Shown: positions 25,156 to 33,717, numbered from the stretch's first letter. The stretch: DNA of 64,000 bases from an uncultured Eggerthellaceae bacterium (GCA_903789415.1 CAIFEG010000007.1:1-64000), one strand, 5' to 3'. A program made the numbers and translations. The notes: generated from the letters alone by a model not told the origin.

Positions 25156-27072
25156 ATGTCGGAAATGAAAATGACTACAAGACAATGGATTGCATTGGGA
25201 GTATTAACGCTGGGAGCATTTGTTGCGGTGCTCAACCAGACTCTGCTTACTCCTGCCTTTCCTGCCATTATGGCGGAATACGGTGTTGATACTGCGACCG
25301 TACAGTGGCTTACTACAGGATTTACGCTGGTCAACGCCATAATGATCCCCATTACCGCATATCTTACCGATCGCTTTCCTGTACGAACTCTGTTTGCTGT
25401 TGCAATGGGAATTTTCACGCTCGGCACGTTTTTTGATGCCATTGCCCCGACGTTTGGCGCTCTGTTAACCGGTCGTCTGATTCAAGCTGCCGGCGCCGGT
25501 ATCATGATGCCGATGATTTTAAACGTCTTTATGCTCACGTTTCCTATTGAAAAGCGTGGTCAGGCGATGGGATTCTATGGCCTGATTATTGCCGTAGCAC
25601 CTTCAATCGGACCCACTCTTGCCGGTGTTGTCATCGACCATGCAAGCTGGCACGATCTGTTCTTTGGGATGACAATCCTATGCCTTATCGTCCTTGTGCT
25701 TGGTGTTATTTTTGCTGACAAAACTCCTGCAAATAATGCGGGGGTAACGCTGGATAAACTTTCTGTTGTTCAGTCTTCGGTCGGTTTTGGATCGCTTCTG
25801 TATGGCTTCTCGAGCATGACGAACGCGAGCCCTCTCATCTGCGTGATTTGGATGATAGTCGGTGTCATTTTCGTTGTTGCATTCTTCCGTCGTCAGAATC
25901 GGCTCGAGCATCCTATGCTGCAAGTTGATATTCTGAAAACCCGCCGCTTTGCCTTAAGCAATATCATCGGCATGGTGGTACAAGCTTCGCTGCTTTCCTT
26001 TGGTATTATTCTCCCTATTTATATGCAGTCGATGCGTGGGTATTCCGCAACCGTTTCTGGTTTGGTCTTGCTTCCCGCAACGTTGGTCATGGGAGCCATG
26101 GGACCAATCGCAGGGCGCCTGTTCGACCGCCATGGCGCACGTAAGCTGGCCCTTGTCGGTACGGTTATTCTGGCAATCACGACGCTTATGTTTGCAACGC
26201 TCAGCGATTCGACAAGTGCCGTTACCGTGGCAACAATCTATGCAGTTCGCCTGTTCGGGCTTTCCCTGGTCAACATGCCGATCAGTACCTGGGGTATGAA
26301 CGCCTTAGACAATAAGGTGATTAACCACGGAAATGCACTCATGAATACGTTCCGCCAGGTGGCAGGCTCGTTTGGTGGTGCACTCTTGGTTGTGGTGATG
26401 GACGCCGGCGCTTCGATGTCCTCGAGCTATCTTGATCCGCTGCATTCTCAGATTTTCGGTGTGGATCTGGCCTTTGGTCTGTCAGGTCTTCTATGCGTTG
26501 TCGCGTGCGTCCTCACGTTTATCCACGTTCGTGATGAAGCGCCCTCGAAAGATGTTCGAGTTTCTGCCAGCACAAAGAGCAGCGGAAATGTGGTTGCCAA
26601 TATCATGAAGCGTGACGTGTATACCGTGCATGAGAATGACAGAATCTTAGATGTACTTCGTCTTTTCTCCGAGAAACACATCAGTGCGGTGCCTGTTGTT
26701 GATGATCAAAACAAAATGGTGGGATTTATCAGCGACGGCGATGTGATGCGCTTCTTGTCGACGCGCGCGGAGATCATGGTTGATCCGGTGATGATGATTG
26801 CCCAGGTTGCGCGCGATGATGAAAAGTTTGACGATCGCCTCGATAAACTTATGAATAAGTCGGTGAAAGAAGTGGAACATCACGGAGCGATTGCGGTTCG
26901 CGAGGATGCCAGTATGGGCGATGTATGCCGCGTGATGGGGCAGAACCACCTAAAGAAAGTCCCCGTGGTTGGGCCAAACAATACGCTTGTTGGTGTGATT
27001 AATCGTTCCAACATTACCAACTACGCCATCACGCGCTACCTTGAGCGCACGAATCAAATGGCAACAGCTTAA
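25156..27072 (+). CDS. DHA2-type MFS transporter fused to a CBS pair (copy 2)
   Basis: A 638-residue paralogue of the two other MFS-CBS proteins here. The MFS part opens MTTRQWIALGVLTLGAFVAVL and has NQTLLTPAFPAIM, AVAPSIGPTLAGVV and about 14 helices to residue 460. The CBS pair follows a short linker. CBS1 (VANIMKRDVYTVHEND ... VPVVDDQNKMVGFISDGDVM) keeps Ser and Asp of the nucleotide motif. In CBS2 (KKVPVVGPNNTLVGVINRSNIT) both are replaced by Asn. It faces thiC tail to tail. Transport of thiamine-related compounds is possible from context, but the fold itself is of drug-efflux type. Confidence 0.85.
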   Translation: MSEMKMTTRQWIALGVLTLGAFVAVLNQTLLTPAFPAIMAEYGVDTATVQWLTTGFTLVNAIMIPITAYLTDRFPVRTLFAVAMGIFTLGTFFDAIAPTFGALLTGRLIQAAGAGIMMPMILNVFMLTFPIEKRGQAMGFYGLIIAVAPSIGPTLAGVVIDHASWHDLFFGMTILCLIVLVLGVIFADKTPANNAGVTLDKLSVVQSSVGFGSLLYGFSSMTNASPLICVIWMIVGVIFVVAFFRRQNRLEHPMLQVDILKTRRFALSNIIGMVVQASLLSFGIILPIYMQSMRGYSATVSGLVLLPATLVMGAMGPIAGRLFDRHGARKLALVGTVILAITTLMFATLSDSTSAVTVATIYAVRLFGLSLVNMPISTWGMNALDNKVINHGNALMNTFRQVAGSFGGALLVVVMDAGASMSSSYLDPLHSQIFGVDLAFGLSGLLCVVACVLTFIHVRDEAPSKDVRVSASTKSSGNVVANIMKRDVYTVHENDRILDVLRLFSEKHISAVPVVDDQNKMVGFISDGDVMRFLSTRAEIMVDPVMMIAQVARDDEKFDDRLDKLMNKSVKEVEHHGAIAVREDASMGDVCRVMGQNHLKKVPVVGPNNTLVGVINRSNITNYAITRYLERTNQMATA

Positions 27073-27073
27073 A

Positions 27074-27164
27074 CCGAGTGGTGACGGCCTATACGGTTAA
27101 GCGGGCTCATTTAAATGCAGTCCGAAAGCTGGGCGATTAAACCACTCGGCTAAACCGTCAGGCC
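27074..27164. repeat. Interleaved inverted repeats between MFS-CBS and thiC
   Basis: CCGAGTGGT (27074-27082) is inverted at 27141-27149. GGCCTATACGGTTAAG (27086-27101) is imperfectly inverted at 27150-27164, where it forms the last codons and stop of thiC. The order A-B-A'-B' means the two pairings interlock or exclude each other. They could act as a bidirectional terminator. Confidence 0.5.
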
Positions 27165-28451
27165 CATTCTTTTCAGCGTTTCGTTGACGGTCTTTACGGC
27201 GCACATTTGTCCACACATGGTGCAGGTGCCCTCTTCTTGTGGGGGCGCAGCTTCAAGCATAGAACGCGCCTTGTCGCCGTCGATCGCAAGTTCAAACATG
27301 CGATCCCAATCGAACTGGCTTCGGGCCACTGCCATTTTGTGATCCCATTCTTTTGCGCCGGGAACATGTTTCGCCAGGTCAGCTGCATGAGCGGCAAGCT
27401 GCGTGGCGGCGATGCCATCGCGCACGTCTTGGGCGTCAGGCAAGCGTAAGTGCTCTGATGGCGTGACATAGCACAGGAAATCGGCGCCGGCAGTTGCAGC
27501 AATCGCGCCACCAATTGCGGCGGTGATGTGGTCATAGCCAGGTGCAACATCGGTTACGAGAGGACCGAGTACATAAAATGGGGCATGGTGGCAAAGCGTC
27601 TTTTCTACCTTGATGTTTGCCTCAATTTGGTCGATCGGCACATGGCCGGGTCCTTCGACCATCGCTTGCACGCCATTTTCCTGCGCACGCGTTACGAGTT
27701 CACCCAGCTGTACAAGTTCTGAAATTTGTGCCTGGTCAGTTGCATCGTCAATACAACCCGGACGCATCGCATCTCCAAGCGAAATGGTGATGTCGTATTT
27801 CCGGAGAATTTCGCAAAGCTCATCAAAATGTTCGTAGAACGGGTTTTCGTTTCCCGTTATTTTCATCCAGGCAAAAATCAGCGATCCACCGCGACTCACA
27901 ATGTTCAAGGTGCGCTTTTCTTTCAGCCATGTGTCTATAACGGCACGCGTGATGCCTGCATGAATCGTGACAAAATCAACGCCGTCTTCGGCGTGCTTGC
28001 GTACTACGTCTAAAAAGTCATCGGCAGAAATATCTTCGAGGGGCTTTTCGAGATATCCAATCGCATCATACATGGGGACGGTACCGATCATGGCAGGGCT
28101 CGTTTGAACCAGGCTGGTGCGGAAACGGGATGTCTTACCGCAGTTTGAAAGGTCCATGATGGCGTCGGCGTGCATGTTATCGGCGAGTTCAACTTTTTTC
28201 ATTTCGTTGGCATAGTTATGCTGATCGCCAGAGACGCCTAAATTTACATTGATTTTTGTCGAAAGGCCTTCGCCGACGCCGTGGGCATGAAGGTTTGTAT
28301 GGTTGTGATTTGCGGGAATAACAATTCGTCCCAATGCCACGCTGTCACAGATCCACTGGGGATCGCGGTGCTCATCGCGGGCAACTGTTTGCATTTCTGC
28401 GGTGATGATATGCTTTCGGGCAGCTTCAATTTGAGTAAGATCGCTATCCAT
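27150..28451 (-). CDS. thiC: Phosphomethylpyrimidine synthase ThiC
   Basis: A 433-residue radical-SAM enzyme that rearranges aminoimidazole ribotide to HMP phosphate, the pyrimidine half of thiamine. The Fe-S cysteines are at the C-terminus in EGTCTMCGQMCAVK (C-x2-C-x3-C spacing). Other hallmarks are KINVNLGVSG, MDLSNCGKTSRFR, DFVTIHAGIT, SRGGSLIFAWM, SLGDAMRPGCIDDATD, MVEGPGHVPIDQIEANI and FYVLGPLVTDVAPGYDHI. It is the short bacterial form without the long N-terminal region. ATG 28451 follows AAGGAGAGTC; an upstream ATG lies before that binding site and is rejected. Confidence 0.96.
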   Translation of the reverse strand: MDSDLTQIEAARKHIITAEMQTVARDEHRDPQWICDSVALGRIVIPANHNHTNLHAHGVGEGLSTKINVNLGVSGDQHNYANEMKKVELADNMHADAIMDLSNCGKTSRFRTSLVQTSPAMIGTVPMYDAIGYLEKPLEDISADDFLDVVRKHAEDGVDFVTIHAGITRAVIDTWLKEKRTLNIVSRGGSLIFAWMKITGNENPFYEHFDELCEILRKYDITISLGDAMRPGCIDDATDQAQISELVQLGELVTRAQENGVQAMVEGPGHVPIDQIEANIKVEKTLCHHAPFYVLGPLVTDVAPGYDHITAAIGGAIAATAGADFLCYVTPSEHLRLPDAQDVRDGIAATQLAAHAADLAKHVPGAKEWDHKMAVARSQFDWDRMFELAIDGDKARSMLEAAPPQEEGTCTMCGQMCAVKTVNETLKRMGLTV

Positions 28452-28506
28452 GACTCTCCTTTGCATATGGGAGAGAAAACGACCTTATAACATTTCTCAT
28501 ATAATC

Positions 28507-28583
28507 TTTTGCTGAATCCGCATTGTCGGACTCGTCGTTCGGTCGCGCGGTATGCGCCTCTCAGCCGTTTTTACAGCTCCCGT
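28507..28583 (-). promoter_or_regulatory. Structured thiC leader, partly TPP-riboswitch-like
   Basis: The leader contains GGCTGAGAGG followed by GACCGAACG, like the thi-box 5' half. The second half, GAGTCCG/CGGATTC around a six-base loop, forms a plain hairpin instead of the usual CCTGAT...GCGTAGGGA element. It may be a diverged TPP riboswitch or an unrelated structure. Confidence 0.35.
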
Positions 28584-28600
28584 TTATATCAACGACTCAA

Positions 28601-28628
28601 ATCATAGCACGCCGAAATGGGGTATCAA
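28601..28628 (-). promoter_or_regulatory. thiC promoter
   Basis: -35 TTGATA at 28628-28623 and -10 TATGAT at 28606-28601 on the minus strand with a 16-base spacer. The predicted leader is about 140 bases and includes the structured element. Confidence 0.6.
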
Positions 28629-28630
28629 AA

Positions 28631-28725
28631 ATAGATATCAACATAGATATCGACATGGACATCGTAGCAATACAGTATGGCCGCCGTAGCAAAACAACCT
28701 GGATGTCGAAGCAATAGTGCTGGCC
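28631..28725. repeat. Two adjacent tandem repeat arrays (3 x 12 and 3 x 22 bp)
   Basis: Three 12-bp units (ATAGATATCAAC, ATAGATATCGAC, ATGGACATCGTA) at 28631-28666 overlap the start of three degenerate 21-22 bp units at 28661-28725, each containing TAGCAA or AAGCAA near its centre. The arrays lie between the stop of MFS-CBS copy 3 and the thiC promoter. Confidence 0.75.
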
Positions 28726-28754
28726 TTGCCACAGACGCTTGCCAAACACAATTG

Positions 28755-30641
28755 TTATTCAGTCACATATGAATTCATAAGCGTGCGGACGATGTTACTT
28801 CGGCTGAGCGTTCCCACCAGCACACCGTCTTTGAGCACGGGTAATTTCTTAATGCGCCGCTTAGAGAGCACCTCACATGCTTGGCGCAAACTCGTCGTGG
28901 TGTTGACCGAGACAATATCCTGGGTTGCAAGCTCCATAACATTCAACGACATCACTTCGTCGAGTCTCTGCTTAAAATCGTTGTCATTAGCGTAGTAGTT
29001 CAGGCCGTATGCAAGCTCGAGCCCGGTGGGTGCCTTTTGTCCAAGCGCTGCCATGATGTCGCCATCGCTGATAAATCCCACCATCTTATTGTTGGAGTCC
29101 ACTACGGGCAGTCCGCTGGTGTGCAAGGCAACCATTGCATGCATGACCTGCTTGATGGAATCGCTTGCCCCAACGGTAAACGGCTCTTGCATAACTTGTA
29201 TGACAGTGGGCGCGACCTCGTTCGCTTCGGAAGAAGTTTCGAGTGCCTTTTTACTTGCGAGCGTGATGCGTTTGCGTGAATAGACCACGGCTAAAATGGC
29301 TGCGGCAAACGCAATGCCAGCGGCGACAACCATGGTATATACAAATCCGATAGACTGCTGCATGCTTTCTGAAAGCGCGGGGTTTGATGCGGCGGCCTGT
29401 GCTCCGGTAAGGGTCATCACACCGATAAACAACGATGGTCCAATGCATGCCGCGATCTGCACAAACGTGTTGACAATTGCGACGCCCGATTCGTTCTGCT
29501 CACGTGGCAGAACCGAAAGTGCTGCGGTTTGCGAAGGTGAAAGCACCGAGCCAACCGATCCATATCCGATGATAGAACCCACGAATACGAGCAAGGTATT
29601 TCCTGCCGAGGCGAAACCTCCGCAGGTAAGAAGACCCACGGTGGCGCATCCAAATCCCAACGGCAAAAGCGGCCATGCTCCCTTGTGGTCCATCGTGCGT
29701 CCACCAACAACGGCAAAAAGGGCATTGAAAAGAATAGGAACGATAAGCATAAATCCCGCTTCACGTGCGCTCATTCCCAGTGCGGCTTCGTAATAGAGAG
29801 GAAGCAGCACACTTAAAGAAAACAGCATCATCATCGCCACGATGACAAGTACGCATGCAAGCGAAAACATAGGGTTTTTCATTGGGGTTAAGTCCAGAAG
29901 CGCGTGTGATGTGCGGTTTTGGCGAATGCAAAATGCGGCAATCACCACAAGGCCAAGGGCAAGGAGGGCAAGCCCTTCACCGATATTCGTAAAGATTTGA
30001 GAGATGCCCATGACGAAGGTCGAAAGACCAAGTGCAGAAAGAATAACGGAAAGGATATCGAGTTTTACCAGCTGTGGCTCTTGAATGTTGCGGACAAAAA
30101 ACGCTCCGAGCACCACCAAGATTGGGCAGAGCACAACTGCGGGCAGGAACACAAAATGCCATCCGAATGCTGTGTCAAGCACACCGGTAATAACCGGTGC
30201 AAATGCAGGCCCTAAGGTAATCATGCAGCTTCCGATAGATAGGTACGTGCCCAGTTTATTGTGCGGCGCAAGTAAGAGAACGGTGGTCATCGTTGCTGGA
30301 ATAAAGATCCCTGATCCGATGCCTTGAAACATACGTGATACCAAGAGAAGCGGAAACGTAGGCGCGAACATACTTGCGAGGGAACCGATGCCGAGCAGTG
30401 CAGCGGCAGAAAAGAAAATTGAACGCAAGGTGAAGCGCTTCAAGAGAAACGCGGTTATCGTCGTCACGATCGCACAAACAATCATATAGCCGGTCACAAG
30501 CCACTGAGCAGTTTGTGCGGTCACCTGGTATTGCGCCATGATGTCGACGAGTGCAACGTTGACGGTATTTTCGTTAAAAGCCGCCAAAAAGGCGCTGATA
30601 TACAAAACAATAAGCATCGGAAGTACGTTCCGTTTTTCCAT
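28755..30641 (-). CDS. DHA2-type MFS transporter fused to a CBS pair (copy 3)
   Basis: A 628-residue third paralogue. The MFS part has AAFNENTVNVALVDIM in helix 1, then GIGSGIFIPATM and LGPAFAPVITGVLD, with about 14 helices to residue 455. After a short linker, CBS1 has SGLPVVDSNNKMVGFISDGDIM with the intact nucleotide motif. CBS2 has IKKLPVLKDGVLVGTLSRSNIV, where Asp is replaced by Asn. It lies divergent to thiM and upstream of thiC on the same strand, but thiC has its own promoter. The helix-1 NEN motif differs from the NQT of copies 1 and 2, so substrates may differ. Confidence 0.85.
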   Translation of the reverse strand: MEKRNVLPMLIVLYISAFLAAFNENTVNVALVDIMAQYQVTAQTAQWLVTGYMIVCAIVTTITAFLLKRFTLRSIFFSAAALLGIGSLASMFAPTFPLLLVSRMFQGIGSGIFIPATMTTVLLLAPHNKLGTYLSIGSCMITLGPAFAPVITGVLDTAFGWHFVFLPAVVLCPILVVLGAFFVRNIQEPQLVKLDILSVILSALGLSTFVMGISQIFTNIGEGLALLALGLVVIAAFCIRQNRTSHALLDLTPMKNPMFSLACVLVIVAMMMLFSLSVLLPLYYEAALGMSAREAGFMLIVPILFNALFAVVGGRTMDHKGAWPLLPLGFGCATVGLLTCGGFASAGNTLLVFVGSIIGYGSVGSVLSPSQTAALSVLPREQNESGVAIVNTFVQIAACIGPSLFIGVMTLTGAQAAASNPALSESMQQSIGFVYTMVVAAGIAFAAAILAVVYSRKRITLASKKALETSSEANEVAPTVIQVMQEPFTVGASDSIKQVMHAMVALHTSGLPVVDSNNKMVGFISDGDIMAALGQKAPTGLELAYGLNYYANDNDFKQRLDEVMSLNVMELATQDIVSVNTTTSLRQACEVLSKRRIKKLPVLKDGVLVGTLSRSNIVRTLMNSYVTE

Positions 30642-30694
30642 TACCTATCCCTTAATCTGAATCTGAATGAATTAATGAACCAGGATCAAGCTTT

Positions 30695-30716
30695 TATAGT
30701 AAGGACTTCCTGAAGT
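30695..30716 (+). promoter_or_regulatory. Possible thiM -10 box and palindrome
   Basis: TATAGT (30695-30700) is followed by the palindrome ACTTCCTGAAGT (30705-30716), which would overlap the transcription start. The -35 is poor; low confidence. Confidence 0.25.
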
Positions 30717-30809
30717 ATCCCTGCGCGATAGCCAGAAAATGACCACATTTCGCCCCATAATCCGTTAGGGTTAAATGGACAAAGATTTGCGACAAGGTTT
30801 GAGAAAGGT

Positions 30810-31727
30810 GTGAGATCATTGTCTTCATTCGACAGCCCAGAAAAAGGATCAACAAATTCCAAAAACGCGAATACGGAATTGCTCACAGAGGATAGTTTGC
30901 GTACACGTATTGCTGAAACAGTTCGTGAAGTTCGTGATCAAACGCCACTTGCAGGATCTATCACGAACACCGTAACCCAGAATCTTGTAGCAAACGCACA
31001 GCTTGCCTTTGGTGGATCTGCAGCAATGGTCTATATGCCCGATGAGGCCCGCGGAATAGTCCAAGCGGGCAGGGCGTTCTATATCAACGCCGGCACGATC
31101 CTTCCGATTTACGAGCAGTCAGTGGTTGCAGGCATGGATGAAGCTCATAGCCAACACAAGCCGTGGGTTTTAGACCCGGTAGCGGTTGGTCTGGGAGAAC
31201 TTCGCTCGAGCCTCTTACGTCAGGCAAAACAATATCCTCCCACGATCATTCGGTGCAATGCATCGGAGGCTATCGCGCTTGCAGGTCTTTGGGAGTTGAA
31301 TGCGGGCAATGCGGAAGGCCATGCGCGTGGGGTAGATTCATGCGATTCGGTAGACTCTGCATATGCATCTGCGATATCCCTTGCGCGCTGCACCGGCGAA
31401 GTTGTTGCCGTCTCTGGTGAAGTTGACCTGGTTACCGATGGAAAAACGGTTATATATTGCACGGGCGGCTCACCTCTGATGGAAAAGATCACCGGATCGG
31501 GATGCGCGCTCGGTGGCGTGACGGCGGTGTGTGCCGCGGTTTCTGATCCGCTGTCAGCGGCCCTTACGGCAAGTCTTGCGTTCGACGTCGCGGGAAAAAA
31601 TGCTGCCGAAAAGCCCGAAGTTCATGGGCCTGGGAGTTTTCAGGTGGCATTTTTAGACGAGCTTTATACGCTTTCGCCCGAGGAAATCAGCTCTGCAGAT
31701 TTTCGCGTGGAGCAGGTGTCCGAATGA
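30810..31727 (+). CDS. thiM: Hydroxyethylthiazole kinase ThiM
   Basis: A 305-residue ribokinase-fold enzyme that phosphorylates 4-methyl-5-hydroxyethylthiazole, salvaging the thiazole half of thiamine. Family blocks are PLAGSITNTVTQNLVANAQLAFGGSAAMVYMPDE, INAGTILP, KPWVLDPVAVGLGELR, IRCNASEAIALAG, and the catalytic/anion-hole GSGCALGGVTA near residue 232. A Ser/Asn-rich N-terminus of about 25 residues precedes the fold. The GTG start has AGAAAGG nearby. It is followed 59 bases later by thiE, presumably as one transcript. The stop codon lies in a 23-bp tandem repeat. Confidence 0.93.
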   Translation: MRSLSSFDSPEKGSTNSKNANTELLTEDSLRTRIAETVREVRDQTPLAGSITNTVTQNLVANAQLAFGGSAAMVYMPDEARGIVQAGRAFYINAGTILPIYEQSVVAGMDEAHSQHKPWVLDPVAVGLGELRSSLLRQAKQYPPTIIRCNASEAIALAGLWELNAGNAEGHARGVDSCDSVDSAYASAISLARCTGEVVAVSGEVDLVTDGKTVIYCTGGSPLMEKITGSGCALGGVTAVCAAVSDPLSAALTASLAFDVAGKNAAEKPEVHGPGSFQVAFLDELYTLSPEEISSADFRVEQVSE

Positions 31728-31770
31728 TTGTGGAGTAGGTGTCCGAATAATATAGGTCCGAATAATCTGA
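31708..31770 (+). repeat. 23 bp repeat (2.7 copies) spanning the thiM stop
   Basis: Two 23-base units (31708-31730 and 31731-31753), both built on GGTGTCCGAAT, plus a shortened third (31754-31770). The first includes the last codons and stop of thiM (VSE-stop). Confidence 0.85.
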
Positions 31771-31786
31771 TGGGTAAGGATGAAAC

Positions 31787-32614
31787 ATGATATTTCGGTC
31801 TCACGGTGTTTTTAAAAAGAATCTTGATGGCGCAGCGGGCGGTTCTGGCTTTGATACCTTGCAGGAAGCAGAACCAAATCCGCGCGATTTCGTGCGACAC
31901 AATATTGCAAAGTATCTGATTTTGGGGCGCGAAAATACGGGAGCGCGCTCGGTAGGTGAAGTCGTGGGGTCTGCCGTGCGAGCAGGCTTTACGTGCATTC
32001 AAGTGCGCAGTAAAACACATTCGGCCCGCCAGATTATCGATCAGCTTGCCGAAGCCGCACAAGCAATTGATGCAAACCAGCAGGGAGACATTCGCCCCAC
32101 ACTTTTAGTGGATGACCGCGTCGATGTTGCATATGCAGCGCGCGAAGAGGGCATTCACGTCGATGGAGTGCACGTGGGACAGTCTGATGTGCCTGTTCCT
32201 ATTTGCCGTAAACTTTTGGGCCCACGCGCCGTCATCGGAATGTCTATGCCAACAACTCAGATGATCGAATATGTACAACATGCCGATCTATCTGATGTTG
32301 ATTATCTAGGAGTCGGTCCCGTTCATCCTTCAGTAACAAAACCTGACTGCGGTCAGCTTCCCGATGGAACCATTCGAACGAAGAGCATGGATGATCTAGC
32401 TAAACTTGTGCAATCGACGAACATCCCTGCCGTTGTCGGTGGTGGAGTAAAGGCTGCAGATATTGCCGCGATCTCAAAAACGGGAATCGCAGGTTTCTTT
32501 GTAGTATCGGCAGTTTGCAGCGCATCCGATCCTTACATTGCGGCAAAAGAGCTCGTCGATGCATGGGACGCAAACCATTCTTCGAACAATGAGCCATCAG
32601 CGATTAATAATTGA
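31787..32614 (+). CDS. thiE: Thiamine-phosphate synthase ThiE
   Basis: A 275-residue TIM-barrel enzyme joining HMP diphosphate and thiazole phosphate into thiamine phosphate. Barrel blocks are CIQVRSKTHSARQI near residue 70, LLVDDRVDVA, VHVGQSDVPV, IGMSMPTTQM, DYLGVGPVHPSVTK and PAVVGGGVKAADI. An additional 40 N-terminal residues before YLILGREN are unlike standard ThiE of about 210 residues. ATG 31787 has AAGGATG upstream. ThiD (HMP kinase) is not in this window. Confidence 0.93.
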   Translation: MIFRSHGVFKKNLDGAAGGSGFDTLQEAEPNPRDFVRHNIAKYLILGRENTGARSVGEVVGSAVRAGFTCIQVRSKTHSARQIIDQLAEAAQAIDANQQGDIRPTLLVDDRVDVAYAAREEGIHVDGVHVGQSDVPVPICRKLLGPRAVIGMSMPTTQMIEYVQHADLSDVDYLGVGPVHPSVTKPDCGQLPDGTIRTKSMDDLAKLVQSTNIPAVVGGGVKAADIAAISKTGIAGFFVVSAVCSASDPYIAAKELVDAWDANHSSNNEPSAINN

Positions 32615-32651
32615 GTCTGCGCCCCCTACGTCTTGGGCGTCTCAGGTTGAC

Positions 32652-33608
32652 CTACGCTTCAGGCTGAATTACCGCAGATGAATCCCCGTGTGCATATTCG
32701 CCAAGTGGAATCGTATGAAGCGTGATGTCGTCCCATGTGCGGTAGTAATAGGTCTGCGTTCTTGCGCTGAAGCACGAGGTGTACAACGTGTGCTGATAGG
32801 TGTGATTTACCGTTTGCGCACTTCCTTCTACAACAGAGACTCCCTCAAGCGTGTGGAACATACGATTCACGTTGTCCTTTTCGGTGTCCTTTTCAGGATA
32901 ATGTGCATTCAAAAACGCAGCGCGCACGAAACGCGATGGTGAATAGGGATCGCCCGGAATACCACGCATACCCAGCCCGGCTCCATACGGATGCAGAATT
33001 GCGGTATCCCATTTCGCTGATGGAACGGGCTCTTCAGTGATGTTTACATAGTTGCGCAGATTTTCCATATGCCAATCAAACGTTGGCTGGCTGGTGAGCG
33101 TATCAACAGAATCATGGTAGATATGCATACCTGAACTGGTGTATTCGACCACGATGCTTCTCTCGACATCGGCAATCATCCAGTGATACATCGGAAGGCC
33201 CATCGCAAGGCTGATTGGCTTGCCCACGATCGCAACATCATGAAGTGCATTTTCGACTTCGTCCACCGAGGTAAAAGTGGCGGCAACCCAAAGAGGAAAT
33301 TCATACGCTGCAATATTGGTTTTGCCATCAACGGCATCATTCTCGTAGGCGGCATACCCCGTAAACTGAAGTGCGGCAACTCCGAGTCCCGCTTCATTGG
33401 CACAATCAAAATACATCGGCGTGCCATGAAACACATTTGCCATACCGATAATTGCATGGGATACCGGCGCATCGTTTTCAAATGCATACGGAGCGGAAAA
33501 TCCTTGCGGCGTAATTGCAACATGGGCACCGTATATGCGGTCATCGTCGTAGTTGCGTCCGAAATACATGTGGCGGGAATTGTCGGTGAATCGAATTGCC
33601 GTAGACAT
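32652..33608 (-). CDS. Choloylglycine hydrolase/penicillin V acylase homologue with Ser-2
   Basis: A 318-residue Ntn-hydrolase-fold protein related to bile salt hydrolases and penicillin V acylases. Start MSTAIRFTDNSRHMYFGRNYD aligns with the family start MCTAI...YFGRNFD, so the catalytic Cys-2 is Ser here (codon TCT). Arg and Asp of FGRNYD and the Arg of SPSRFVRAAF are kept. The oxyanion Asn region, usually TNNPxF or TNSPxF, reads TSQPTFDWH. ATG 33608 is supported by AAGGA six bases upstream. There is no signal peptide. It may be a Ser-type amidase, an altered-specificity enzyme or inactive. Confidence 0.85.
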   Translation of the reverse strand: MSTAIRFTDNSRHMYFGRNYDDDRIYGAHVAITPQGFSAPYAFENDAPVSHAIIGMANVFHGTPMYFDCANEAGLGVAALQFTGYAAYENDAVDGKTNIAAYEFPLWVAATFTSVDEVENALHDVAIVGKPISLAMGLPMYHWMIADVERSIVVEYTSSGMHIYHDSVDTLTSQPTFDWHMENLRNYVNITEEPVPSAKWDTAILHPYGAGLGMRGIPGDPYSPSRFVRAAFLNAHYPEKDTEKDNVNRMFHTLEGVSVVEGSAQTVNHTYQHTLYTSCFSARTQTYYYRTWDDITLHTIPLGEYAHGDSSAVIQPEA

Positions 33609-33638
33609 ATGGTTCCTTTGGTCGTGGTGAATTGAGAC

Positions 33639-33658
33639 TTTTGTAATGTTTTGTAATG
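33639..33658. repeat. 2 x 10 bp exact tandem repeat
   Basis: TTTTGTAATG occurs twice in succession in the 109-base gap between the choloylglycine hydrolase homologue and the LysR gene. Confidence 0.7.
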
Positions 33659-33717
33659 TATAGTTTCGCAAATTTTCTGACGGAGGGCTTATCTGATGAC
33701 TCATGTATGAGTGAGAA

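Noticed and set aside
27074-27164. A tRNA-Ser/Leu-like fragment on the minus strand (GCCGAGTGGTTTAA resembles a D-arm)
   Set aside because: No T-arm (TTCGA-type) and no proper anticodon stem could be found. The resemblance comes from the inverted repeats at the thiC 3' end.
28507-28583. A canonical TPP riboswitch before thiC
   Set aside because: Only the 5' CTGAGA side matches. The CCTGAT and GCGTAGGGA side is missing, so it is listed as a structured leader only.
30642-30809. A TPP riboswitch between the MFS-CBS gene and thiM
   Set aside because: ATCCCTGCGC and GATAGCCAG superficially resemble a reversed thi-box, but no CTGAGA element exists on either strand.
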